From Gracilaria domingensis (Eukaryota > Rhodophyta > Florideophyceae > Gracilariales > Gracilariaceae), in the NCBI GenBank assembly GCA_022539475.1, contig VCMS01000377.1, positions 1 through 45,590 on the forward strand: a stretch of DNA of 45,590 bases, written 5' to 3'. The notes beneath the pieces are model-generated. The model saw nothing but the letters and a program-made list of their open reading frames with translations. It was not told where the DNA came from and made no database searches. Each line of letters opens with the position of its first letter. Within the stretch, counting starts at the first letter, position 1. Position numbers and translations under genes: made by a program. Shown here piece by piece: positions 1 to 10,189 of the stretch.

Positions 1-244
1 CAGACAACAGTTACACCGTTTGTAAGCCACATTGTGGAGATATTACAGTAACCGAGACCTGCGATTCAGGCGGAATGCGAATAGACCGAGCAACTCGGAG
101 TTCGTAGACTTCCGTTCATCAGAGGCAGGCTCCTGCGCAGCAGGGAAGACAACCTGCTTCTTCAAAGCCCGTCAAAGGGGACGCCGAACGGATGGGTACA
201 GTAGTCCCGTCTTCCATTTTTATGATTTTTCGCAGCGGTCGAAT

Positions 245-826
245 TTATTCGACGAAGCGGTCACAAAATTCACATCCGAGTATAACCGGCGCAGCGAGCT
301 GCTCGCAAACCAAGAAAGCGAGATTCACCACGTAGCGACTAAGTCTGACTAGCAGGTCTATCACTCCCACTGTCGAAAGTGGCCGATTATTCGCATCCGC
401 GACATCAATATGCAGTGCCGCATCAACACGAGACCGCAAGTGCGGCGGAATCATAGATTCAATCAAAAGGTTTGGCCCAGCTCCTGTATCGAGCACGAAC
501 AACTGCTGAACCATATACTTGTCGGAAACCTCTAGGTCGGCGTAAGCTTTATAGTTTCGTTTCGCCATGACCAGGACTCTATCCGGGAACGGGCTGATCT
601 TAGACCGTATCCACGGGCGACCCAAGACACCAAGGTGCTCAGAGTCCACGTCTGTAGTGGCGATCTTCCTCGAAAGGATTGTGACTGGGGAGCGTGGCTT
701 CTCAGCCTCAGGCGCCAAGGTGCTCACGTCTGTGTTCTGCAAAGTGGAATATAGTCTGTTCGCTTTGGAAACTAAGCTAGTTTTGGGGCTATTTGGGGCG
801 CGCGAGCGGGTAGCAGAGGCTGGCAC
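245..826 (-). pseudogene. Ty3/gypsy-like retrotransposon aspartic protease (fragment)
   Basis: This open frame of 193 codons carries a retropepsin signature. The active-site triad DTG(A) is at residues 113-116 inside LFVLDTGAGPNLL, and the flap-distal motif VILGCEF is at 181-187. That pair is typical of the single-domain proteases of Ty3-type elements, which cut the Gag-Pol polyprotein. Residues about 38-61 (APEAEKPRSPVTILSRK and following) recur almost unchanged in the gag/pro remnant at 13.9-14.0 kb, so both belong to one family. The frame ends at a TAA (245-247). Downstream on the same strand and in the same frame, translation resumes as a KMEDGTTVPI-like stretch typical of the protease-RT spacer, so the stop looks like a nonsense mutation. 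The RT would lie beyond the left window edge. Family call is solid; the exact clade is not determined. Confidence 0.75.
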
Positions 827-1810
827 TCAAAAAATTAAGAAATTTTGGAATATTAAATTCCATTTCGAGCAGTTTAGTTCTTGGGTCCCCTAGTTTTTGT
901 AGAGGTTCTACTTCGCCGCACCACCCCATTCACTCTTTTCGGCGACCCTCTCCCAAAACTGCACTCGTGCTAGTTTGCCTTTCCATTTTCTCCCATGTTG
1001 CAATGCCAATCGCAATTCATCCCACCTCAATCATCCCATCACTTCTTCCCAGTCCACACCACCCCCGCTATTTACCCATTTCTCGCCCATCACGCGTTCG
1101 CATCCTCTCTCTCCGTCTCCGCAAACGTCATTTTTTAGAAGTCAGGTAGGCAACCCTTCCACTTCTCGTATACCCGTCTCGCCCCAAAACGGCTTCAAAT
1201 CCCTCCCCATCCTTCTCTCCTCTCGCACTTTGAAATCTGGGCCGCCATTCGCATTGCCATGCCCTACTCCGAAATCCAGTCAATACTGGAGCCTCGATTG
1301 CATCCTGCAACACCTTTTCCAGCACCTTCCTTTTCTCCTTGCGCTTTTTCTCCAAAAGACTCTTCTAGTCCCTAAACCTACCACATATCGCCTTCGTTGT
1401 CAAACATGGCCTCTTCTGTGCCACAAATCTTCCGGCACTTGCTATATATTCCCTTCTGTGTTCGCTGGGCGTAATTGAAATATGATGCTCTCACTAGATC
1501 GAAGAAGTCAATACGATACACTGCAAGCAAAGAGTGCTGAGCTGTTCGAACTTCTAATCTTGTCGCACGCGCTTTTGTTCACCTACGGTCATCCTCTTGC
1601 TCTTATTCTAGTTCTCCTGGGACGCTCTTCCGTGAAACTTCCCATCTTTTACTAGTTTGTTCTCACTAATTATCCTCCTTATTATCATTAAATAGTGTTT
1701 TTAACTACGTTGCCTCGACCTGGAGTACTCTTGACATTTACTGCTTCTTTCTTGTATGTATTCAAAAAAGTATATCCTTAGTAGCGTCATGCTTTTTAAC
1801 AGTAGCCATA
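827..1810. other. No gene recognised
   Basis: Pyrimidine-rich, C/T-biased DNA on the plus strand, especially 960-1660. Open frames here have no recognisable domain and are proline/serine-rich, as expected from composition alone. I see no RNA gene or repeat. Confidence 0.4.
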
Positions 1811-2211
1811 ATGTTGTCCCAAGCTCTCGCTCACCGGCTTGCGCGGAGAGCACAGAAAGAATGCATTCAGCAACGGCGCGTTCTTGCTCAGAAAGTGTTT
1901 GAGCAATTCCGAGAGTAGCTTCGGCGTGGAACTCAGCAGCATGTCAAACACAACATTTACTGAGAAAGCCTCTTGCGAGAAAAGCTGCACAAGCGCGCTT
2001 GAGAGTGCGCGCCCCGCCTGCATCGGCGCCATCTGCCCGCATCGCGTGCCGCCTAACTCGGCGAAAAGACTGCGCAGAAGCGCACGCGGTATGGATTACA
2101 TGCTATGGAAGACTCAACGAAGACGCCGCCGCGAAGTGGGACGTGACGTCTGTATTTGCGCAGGCATATACAGCAGTAGCGGCCCCAGCATTTCTAGCAT
2201 TGGAAGAATGA
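1811..2211 (+). other. Possible small split gene, unrecognised
   Basis: An ATG at 1811 opens a basic, helix-prone 35-codon stretch (begins MLSQALAHRLARRAQKECIQ) that stops at 1915. A second coding-like frame runs from about 1908 to 2211 and ends in AFLALEE plus TGA. A GTAGCT donor near 1913 and a possible AG near 1968 would define an intron of about 55 nt, like the one at 42489, but the joined phase does not work cleanly with the best second frame. No family is recognised. It could be a chance pair of open frames; the confidence reflects that. Confidence 0.2.
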
Positions 2212-2219
2212 TTCCTTGA

Positions 2220-3010
2220 CTGCATTCAAACAACGAATACTATGAACAGCACATCATTAAAATGGTCTTCTCCATTTGAATAACGCTCTTTCAGAACCAT
2301 TGGAATGGTCCATACTGAACAAGGGATGAGCGCTACAATACAATCGACTGGATTCCTTACATTGAATAGTGTGGCCCGCAAACTATTTGAGTGCATTCTT
2401 CATCTGAATGATATATCCTTATAATGCAAAATCATTTCAATGCCTCGAATGCCCATACTAATAATACCGCCGTCGCGCGTCATCAGAATAACCACAATTC
2501 GCGGGGCGCGGCGCACACGGCACGGCGGTGGGGCGCTCACCTTTAAGCTGCGTGCGCTGCTCCGTGGAGGGATTGAACGGAGCGCACGAGCGCATACTTG
2601 CTTCAATTCAGTGCCGTGCACTACATAGGGGCCACCCCGTAAGGCAGCACGTCTCGCCTTCGCTACACATACGGGCCGCCTCAATGGCGCACCGCGTCCG
2701 GCGCGACCACTGCCGGCTTGTGGCTGCGGTGATGGCAGTGCTATCAACGCAGCCACAAGCCGCTGCCAAAAAAATGGTTTCTATTTGAATGCTTTGAATG
2801 GTTTGACTGATAATCCAATATGTTTATTCAAATGGTTTCGCAAGTATGAATGGTGAAGCACCATTTCCATTGGAATGCATCCACTGCTTGGACCGGCGTA
2901 AGCATTTTTTTATTTTAAACGCATTTGAATATACTGTAAGATGTACTACGAATGGCAAAACATTCGAATTGCAGTTGGTCAACCATTCTTCCAATCCTAG
3001 CAAATGCTGG
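2220..3010. repeat. AT-rich tracts with scattered ATTTGAATG-like motifs around a GC-rich core
   Basis: Two AT-rich flanks (about 2220-2450 and 2770-2990) contain many variants of the near-palindrome ATTTGAAT, for example near 2273, 2787, 2827 and 2924, plus numerous GAATG/CATTC words. They enclose a GC-rich block (2460-2760) without a recognisable gene. The block lies immediately upstream of the Myb gene and may include its promoter, which is inference only. Confidence 0.35.
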
Positions 3011-3113
3011 CATTTGGACCGCATACCGCGGAGGCGTCTCGCCACGCCTCCTCTGGCTGACTATTGGCGGTGATCGCCGCTGCCGACTCAGGTGCTGATC
3101 TCCGCAGTCCTTC

Positions 3114-6100
3114 ATGATCTGCCGACGCCGCGCCGCTCTTGCTCGCCGCGTCGGCAATGTCAGTCAGAACAAAGCCAAGCGTCAGAAGCGCATCAAGTGG
3201 ACCCCGCAGGAAGTCGAGGCGCTTCGCTGTGGCGTGCAGAAATTTGGTGAGGGCCGCTGGGCCGTCATACTGCGAGAGAATGCCAACCTTTTCAACCCGG
3301 TACGAATCAGCGTAGACCTCAAGGATAAATGGCGCAATCTGTCCAAATCACACAAGACTTCAGACAAGCCGGACAACCGTGTTCCTTCTTCGCCTGCATT
3401 GCAATCTACTCCGACGCCTTCCACTCCTTTAGCCTCACCTCCGCGCGTCCGTTCACAACCACCTCATCCAATCGCCTTGCGTAATACCCCTCGTGTTTCT
3501 GAGAAACTCGCTTTTCCCAGTTTGCCGGCCCTTCATGTTCACCGCCCTCAGGTGCACAGGTCTCTGTTGAATCCGAAGCGAGTTACCCCTGAGCTTGTGT
3601 CCCCAATGGGTGACGTAAGGAGGAACCATAGCCTTCCACAAACTCACCCTTCCGACAATCTCTCAGTGTTTGGCTATCACCAGATGCTTCGATCTAGGCC
3701 TGTTCAAGAGCCGAGCGAAGCTATCCGCGGTTCAAACCTGTCCGGCTTTTATTTGCACCCGTCTCCCGTAATGACCAAGCACACCCCTTCGGAATCAAGA
3801 CCTATGTCTCTGCCACTTCGGTTGGAACATAGATCTTTGGTCACTCCTAGCAATGCTTCGTTGCTTGTTGGCAATGGTGCTGCACCACAAGACACCGCGT
3901 TTGCCAGATCTCTCGAAGAAAGGACTTTACCTCATGTCCACCACACCCTAGGCCCTCGAGCGGATCATCGGGCTTCAGAAGTCATGCATCATGGAAGCGC
4001 GGTACATCCTGTACCAATGTCAAGCCCGCAGCATTTCGATACCGTTTCTCAGGCATACTCATCCTCCGCACTGCATATATCTCGCGAACCACCGGTTACA
4101 ACGGCAGGAGGTCATCGCTCCTACGCTATGCATCGTGAAGAAAGACCACCGCCAGTAAGGATTCTTGGAGCGCCGATTCATCCGGCACATGCGTACCGTC
4201 ATCAGCCTGTGGCACAACATGTTGTCACCGATTCCAACCATTTTCGTTCTCTCCATGGCTTGAAGGAGCGCAGTGTCAGTGAACCTACAAATGAGGTGTA
4301 TCCTGTTCCAAATGAGGAAAGCGCTGCACAGGATATGAATTCTCGCTACTCTCGCTTTGTCTCAAGGGAAAGCGGTTCAGAGAGCCAGCGAGAAGTTCAT
4401 GTCCCGAGGCCTAATCGTCATTCACTGGAAGAGGTGGTTCGAAACCACAGAGGTAACGCCAATCATCCACAGCAGTCCGAACAACGCAATTTGCGAGAGA
4501 ATGAATTAGGCTCTCGCGGGAACCCGCGAAATGGTATGGGTCAATCTCTTGATGACGAAATGAATCTGCGGTCGTCAAACTCAGAAAACCGTTTTACCCA
4601 TCACCAGACTGAGGATGACCAGGATCATTATTTGCGCGCACCTGGACATGATGGGCAATTTAGTTCAAGACAGGGCGATAGTGATGTGCATCAGCGCACC
4701 AGTTCTCCTCCGCATAGCCGTTTTAGCCAGGAAGAAGAAGAAGATGCAGAAGTAGAGGATATGAATCGCAACAGTGTGGAACGCAGTCACATTGGCATGG
4801 GAGATCAACAATCGGCCCTTGTTCACACAGGGGAGTGCATCCATAATGAAGACTCAATGCACCAAGTAGAAGTGCCTCGTGAGGTGTTGGACAATGATGG
4901 AGATGACGCGGATGACGAACATATCAGTCATCCCCACACTGACCCCAACCCGTCAAATTTGTATCATGGAAATGATGTTGACGATGATCAGTTGGCTTCA
5001 CATCATCCTTTCGGCCTGGTCAATCCCGATGTTGGTCATTCGGACGATGGCGAAGCACGTGACGATAGTCATACGTTGGCACTTTCAGAGCCTCAGCAGG
5101 GAATTGAGTTGCAAGTTCGACTGGAGGAAGAATCACAGGATTGTTACGCGCCGGAGCGCCCCCGATCACCCTCAACGGATCAGGAACATCAGCATCAAGG
5201 ACAGCATTTCAGTACCTTTTCTACGCGCGATGAAAAGATTAAGAGCGGTCAGCTTGGCGATATTATAGAAAGCGAGAGCGGGGGACATTTACTGGGTGCG
5301 AGTAGAGACCGTGGGGCACCTAGTGGTATGCAACGCACGAAGGAAGAGAATCAACATACCACCAATTTGAAAAGGTCAGTAGAAAACTTCACTGAGCATC
5401 AGAGTCCTGAAAATAGCACAGGGCATGGTGCGGTTTATGGCGGTCGTGACGATGACAGTGGACACCCGGAACGCCGGGTGCTTACTGGTCTATATGAGAA
5501 AGATTCTGATGTTCAACAGCTTGACTCAAATAGTCGTGTGCGAAGTATTGTAGGAGAGATTAACGAAATGTCTGCAGGCGGTATGCACTCAAATGAAAGC
5601 GAGATTACGCGAAAGGGCGATTTCAAAGAGGAGAACGACGAGAACGGAAGCGAAGCGCATCAAGGAAAGGCTACTCGGGGAATGCTCGAAACTGGAACTA
5701 TTGTGAATGGCAGGGACGGGGTGAGAAGAGGTTCACCGATATTACAACCCTCCAGTGCTGTTTCGAGAGCACACAGTGGCAACGAGGAGGATCCCACGTT
5801 GGACATGCCCAATCGGGCATCATTTGAAGGGCAAAACGATCCAGTGAACACGTCCAGCAGTGACAGCTCAAGAGAGATGATCCCTCTTGTACATTCAGCG
5901 AATAGCTTTAAGGTGATGAGAATCAAATCATCCACACAGAGACAGGAGAAAATGGTCATCGAGAGTCAAGGCGCTACTGAATGCAAGTTACAAGCTTCCA
6001 TGAGAAATGGCCATAGTGTTCCGATTGGATGCGATAAAGGAGTAATGCGGAATAGGAAGGCAGAAATTCATCAGGAGAGTTATGAAGATAACTCGACCAC

Positions 6101-6260
6101 AGGAGGAGGAGGGCGACATCGCGTTGAGGCAGTTGCAAGTTTGGCAAATCTTCTAAACCCGACGTCGTTTGACAGCGGTCCTCGAAGAAGTGCTTACAAT
6201 CGAAGACAGGAAGGAGAAGGAGAAGAAGGGGGAAAAGAAGCACATGTCCGGGGAAAATGA
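3114..6260 (+). CDS. Telobox Myb-domain protein, TRF-like
   Basis: A single uninterrupted frame of 1048 codons from an ATG at 3114. Residues 26-78 form one Myb/SANT repeat with the three spaced tryptophans (W29, W49, W73). The third helix reads VDLKDKWRN, which is the telobox hallmark of TRF1/TRF2, plant TRB/TRFL and fungal Tbf1-type proteins that bind duplex telomeric or telomere-like DNA. The domain is N-terminal here, whereas animal TRF and plant TRFL proteins have it at the C terminus; plant TRB proteins also have it N-terminal. The remaining roughly 950 residues look disordered: rich in S, H, D, E and Q, with an acidic run EEEEDAEVED near the middle and no recognised domain. A nuclear DNA-binding role is inferred. 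A closer ATG is absent before the Myb repeat, which supports the start. No TE signature is seen in it, so it is probably a host gene. Confidence 0.85.
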   Translation: MICRRRAALARRVGNVSQNKAKRQKRIKWTPQEVEALRCGVQKFGEGRWAVILRENANLFNPVRISVDLKDKWRNLSKSHKTSDKPDNRVPSSPALQSTPTPSTPLASPPRVRSQPPHPIALRNTPRVSEKLAFPSLPALHVHRPQVHRSLLNPKRVTPELVSPMGDVRRNHSLPQTHPSDNLSVFGYHQMLRSRPVQEPSEAIRGSNLSGFYLHPSPVMTKHTPSESRPMSLPLRLEHRSLVTPSNASLLVGNGAAPQDTAFARSLEERTLPHVHHTLGPRADHRASEVMHHGSAVHPVPMSSPQHFDTVSQAYSSSALHISREPPVTTAGGHRSYAMHREERPPPVRILGAPIHPAHAYRHQPVAQHVVTDSNHFRSLHGLKERSVSEPTNEVYPVPNEESAAQDMNSRYSRFVSRESGSESQREVHVPRPNRHSLEEVVRNHRGNANHPQQSEQRNLRENELGSRGNPRNGMGQSLDDEMNLRSSNSENRFTHHQTEDDQDHYLRAPGHDGQFSSRQGDSDVHQRTSSPPHSRFSQEEEEDAEVEDMNRNSVERSHIGMGDQQSALVHTGECIHNEDSMHQVEVPREVLDNDGDDADDEHISHPHTDPNPSNLYHGNDVDDDQLASHHPFGLVNPDVGHSDDGEARDDSHTLALSEPQQGIELQVRLEEESQDCYAPERPRSPSTDQEHQHQGQHFSTFSTRDEKIKSGQLGDIIESESGGHLLGASRDRGAPSGMQRTKEENQHTTNLKRSVENFTEHQSPENSTGHGAVYGGRDDDSGHPERRVLTGLYEKDSDVQQLDSNSRVRSIVGEINEMSAGGMHSNESEITRKGDFKEENDENGSEAHQGKATRGMLETGTIVNGRDGVRRGSPILQPSSAVSRAHSGNEEDPTLDMPNRASFEGQNDPVNTSSSDSSREMIPLVHSANSFKVMRIKSSTQRQEKMVIESQGATECKLQASMRNGHSVPIGCDKGVMRNRKAEIHQESYEDNSTTGGGGRHRVEAVASLANLLNPTSFDSGPRRSAYNRRQEGEGEEGGKEAHVRGK

Positions 6261-6910
6261 AGTGCCTGCTGATGGCGTTGAACTCGATCCCATATGTGTT
6301 CTTTCGAATCTTGGCAAAGGATTACCGGTAGCATGGAAGTCGATTGTATCCAACTGCACTGGAGCTTCGCAGCCGCCAGTATGAGTTCTTTTGGTACAAT
6401 GGAAGTACACAGTCGATCTGGGAATTGCACACTGTTGCGGCGTACGACTGCTTGTGAGTTGCCGTTTTATAGCTCACGAATGAGTGGGACAACGTTGACC
6501 TATCGCTGATGTCGCAGGTACCTGCATCAAGATTGCAACAACAGTATGTGCTACCGGGTGGTATTGCAGAATCTGGGAACAACGGAGAGCTTGATTCCAA
6601 CCTGGAATCAATTCACCGACTTGACCGCTATGTTTCCTATGATGTGAGAGATGTAGTATTCGAGATTGGAAGGTATTCAGGGCCACGACTTGAGGGGATG
6701 AAGAGTATTGTCGCGACCGAAAGTTCTAATTGTGTCACGAGATGTTCTTTCTGTCTAAACTCGTTCTGGGGTCTGAGCGTACCGGGTTCTGAATGGATTG
6801 CGCTTCTCTGGAAGGAGCATTGCGATCATATGATGACCACCGGATAGCTCTGATTTGGCGCGGTGCGACTGGGTGGCATTCTACGCTTCTATGATCCGTC
6901 AGAAGTTTGC
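6240..6910 (+). other. Possible exons downstream of the Myb gene
   Basis: Just after the Myb stop codon, coding-like sequence appears in changing frames. A segment around 6335-6453 reads as YEFFWYNGSTQSIWELHTVA and ends at a good donor, GTGAGT at 6454. A matching acceptor, TCGCAG|G, lies at 6517. Joining them keeps the frame open (into YLHQDCNNSMCYR) up to another GTGAGA donor-like site near 6643. This looks like a small multi-exon gene, or alternative 3' exons of the Myb gene, but no family is recognised. The evidence is splice-site quality and residue composition only. Confidence 0.3.
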
Positions 6911-8113
6911 ATGTGAGAACAGGAGTACTACATCGAGGCTTCACTTACTGGCGCTGCATATGAATCTTGACATATAAGGCATAACTGCGAAGTGGTGAAA
7001 CCTCCATTGCTGAAACCCTTTGCGAAATCCCTTCCGAACCAGTAATAGTTGAAGCTTTTCAAGCATAAGAGAATAGCTGCGGTCAGGTGCAGCGGTCGAT
7101 AATCTGTGTCAGGTTCGTGGAGGTCAATAATGAAATCGCTCTCATGCACAGGCTTTTATGGCGGTCCGTTGTGGGGGTCAGATGATGAGCATACACCCGA
7201 AGGCTTGAAGACTGGGAGTACGACAAGTGCGCTTGGGGTAGGGGGCATTTGTTCGCAATCCTGAACGTGTTCGGACAGACAACAGACTTAGGGAAGCAAA
7301 GAACTGTGAACGCGTATATGGGACGGTGTATAAGGATAGGATTTGTATAGCTGACTATTTTATATTGTAAGGATAGATGTGTGCAGGGGGATTGCACACC
7401 AGCGATTTGCGTTTGTGGCGTTTCGGAGCCGAGGTTTCAAAGACTTGTGTGAATATTTTCGTGGATAGTAAACTTGGATGTTTATGATAGAACTTGTGAA
7501 TGGAAGATGCATAACAGGTATTGATACAGCGAGATAGAGTGAGAGTAGGCAGGGGAGCTGACTGGCGCGATGGATTCACTCTGTTGCTGACGATGAGCGG
7601 TCTTCCAGCTCGAAAAGTTCGAGACGTCTCATTATATTGGCGAAGTCATTAATATCAATGTGCTCCTTGCTCCGCAGAGCGGGGGGGGTGTATGAAGGGT
7701 ATTTCATACATGGGTGAACCCTTACCCCGCATAGTTTGCGTCAGCCATGCCGTCGACCGCGAGTTGAAGACCAAGAGACTGGCATAAAGCTCTGCAGTTC
7801 GCAACAACGCCGCATTTAGTCACGGCAGACATTCGCCTGCAGTCTATCTTCTTTCAAAGATCTACAGTCAAGGAAATCCTGAGTGTTGCCGATACGTGTG
7901 AATAGTTCACCTGAATGGTCAAAAGATGTTGAAGACTTACACGCCTAATCTGGATTTGCAACGGTTCTTTCCGTTTTTGGAAAAGAAGACGGCCGTACTG
8001 CTTCACCCATCCAGAGCACGTGTTGCAGATCCACTTGCATCGAAGATGGCCGGACAGGTTGTTGCAGAAGGACATCGTCAGACATGTCATAATGTCATTC
8101 TGTCGTACTGGCA
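6911..8113. other. No gene recognised
   Basis: Several short open frames exist on both strands, but none has a recognisable motif or convincing composition. A run of G (7681-7688) is the only obvious local oddity. Confidence 0.35.
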
Positions 8114-8555
8114 GCGGGCGAGGACAAGTTGTGTTACGGTCGCTACCTTAACACAACTTGACTACCCTGCCCGCGGGCACGTTACGTTTTGGCTGGCGTT
8201 GCCTGCGTTGCGTGTTTTGGGAGGTCTGTTGACGCTACCAGAACGAGGCAAAAACGTGCCCGCGGGCGGGGGGGTCCGGTTGTGTTAGGGTAGCTACCCT
8301 AACACGACCGGACCCCCCCGCCCGCGGGCATAAAATCGCACATTTTTCAAAAAATCGGCCGAAATGTGCCCGCGGGTGGGGGGGTCCGGTCGTGTTAGGG
8401 TAGCTACCCTAACACAACCTGACCCCCCCGTCCGCGGGCATAAACAAGCACATTTTTTAAAAAACCGGCCAAAACGTGGCTGCGGACAGGGGGGTCCGGT
8501 TGTGTTAGGGTAGCCACCCTAACACAACCGACCCCCCCCCGCGCCCGTGGGCACG
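8114..8555. repeat. Tandem array of palindromes with TTAGGG/CCCTAA cores
   Basis: Three units repeat at exactly 110-bp intervals, with symmetry centres at 8293/8294, 8403/8404 and 8513/8514. Each unit is an inverted repeat with arms of about 38 nt (first unit: 8256-8293 against 8294-8331, 36 of 38 positions complementary). The centre of each reads TTAGGGTAGCTACCCTAA (third unit has one change), and the outer arms are GC-rich, with a G7 or C7 tract and a CCCGCGGGC palindrome. An A/T-rich spacer of about 34 nt separates units. A decayed fourth copy is centred near 8142. The strict symmetry suggests cruciform or foldback potential. Function unknown. Confidence 0.9.
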
Positions 8556-10189
8556 TTGTGGTCACATTTTGGCACCATGCCGAGACCTCCCAGAACACCT
8601 TCTTCGACACTTCCCGCACTCAGTACGATGCCCCCGCCCGCCAACACGTTGCGCCGCTGTCCACGTGGATTGGCAGGAGGGCAGAAAGCTGTACGTTCAT
8701 CAGGGTGTATCTTGAGTATTAGGAGCGCTTCAAAACGCACGACTGGAGAGCGCTACGATTGCTCGCATAAGTCTACGTCCACTAAAACCCCTCTCCAACA
8801 GAAACATTTTCAGGCAGGTTGTAGCGTTCCCACACCTCCCGAAACACAATCGGCTGCATTTCTAGCAAATAATTTGTTGCGAGCTCAGTATAAATCTATC
8901 AGAGAAGAATCAACTAATTTTTGCATCCAATTGATCCTCAACTATTAACACAATACGCGACCTTGGTACAATTTGTGTAGTTATTGACAGACTACACTGT
9001 TTAAACTGCTGAAAGCGGCGAAGAGACGTACCATGGAAGCCCGTCAACACCCGCACGCACGAAAGCGGTAATGCGCCGGGTTGAAATACAGAGACACAGA
9101 GTGACGGCAGTATGTAGCTACGTAAATACTGGCCACCATTTTTTCCGGTGAAGATACAAATTCTATCGATCATCGGTTTTGATGATGAAGGTAAGGTATT
9201 ACCTAATAGCATGAGCGCTCTCGCTCTGGCGTTCAATGTATATATCTGAATTTAATTCGTTCGTTGTGACGGTCTGGCAAACAACGATGGAGGCCGGCAA
9301 CGACCATAGAATACCGTATTTATAGGGGTAAGAGAGCTCTCTACGGAATACTATAAATAACTATATGGAGTTCTGATAGGCTAACTACTACATGAGTCTC
9401 ACAGGATTAGAGAACGGGGGCTGTAGCAGCTCGTATGTGCTACATTCATTCATTACAAAAGTGTATGAAACAAGGGGGCGACGAGAGTCGTAGCGGAAAG
9501 CAAAACAGATGGTAGGCATGAAAATCCTTCAGCCCGGCGTGCTTGAGCTGGTACCACATGACAATAGTTCCAATGTTGAAATCGTATCGCTCTACCTCCC
9601 GTTAACAAGGCCTGTCACCAACAATACACAAGAAGATATTAATCGACGTGTTGTGGAGATACCGTAAAATGCTGCCAATGGTGTTCGTTTTTCTTCCGTT
9701 AAGAGCCGTGATAAAACTTCAGAGTCCCACTTCCAGAGCTATGAATTGCTGCCCACGACTTTGTCGAGGAGCGTTTAAAGGCTCCAATCTGCCACCGAAG
9801 AGACGAAATAGAACTTTTATTACATCATGCGCCACGATTGCACCTATAATTAGTCAAAGCGACGTCCGAGTACTGAGAGAAAATTGTTCTGATTGGGGCC
9901 CTGTCGTGCGCTCCCCGTCAGATTTCAAAGAATTCCTTCATGAAAGGAAAACCATGTCAAGGTCTTTGTATGCTTTGGTCTCCATCATTCAAAGGCGATC
10001 TGCCTCGGTGATGGTTTCATTCAGTGACCTGCCTTTCTTCGGCGTGGAAAATTCTATATGTAAACCTCTGGGAGAAAAGTTGCAATGCATGGGGGACAGA
10101 TTAGCGTTTGTAAAGTTGCGGATTTGAGTACGTATCGTTTGAGATGAACGTGACGCGGATGATTCTATTGCAGGGATTAGAGGCTCTGA
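8556..10189. other. No gene recognised; one unassigned open frame
   Basis: A plus-strand frame runs from an ATG at 9669 to 10127 (152 codons) with no recognised motif. It begins close to the 3' end of the Plavaka-like transposase on the opposite strand and may be chance or a remnant of the same element. The rest shows nothing I can support. Confidence 0.3.

Noticed and set aside
975..1478. 167-codon open frame
   Set aside because: Pro/Ser/Leu-rich translation of C/T-biased DNA, overlapped by other open frames, with no domain.
7083..7579. Overlapping minus-strand open frames
   Set aside because: No recognisable domains, no splice sites that join them sensibly, and composition matches background.
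8256..8555. CRISPR-like array (regularly spaced repeats)
   Set aside because: The spacers are near-identical between units and the repeats are long palindromes; there are no cas genes and the host is a eukaryote. It is a tandem satellite of palindromes.
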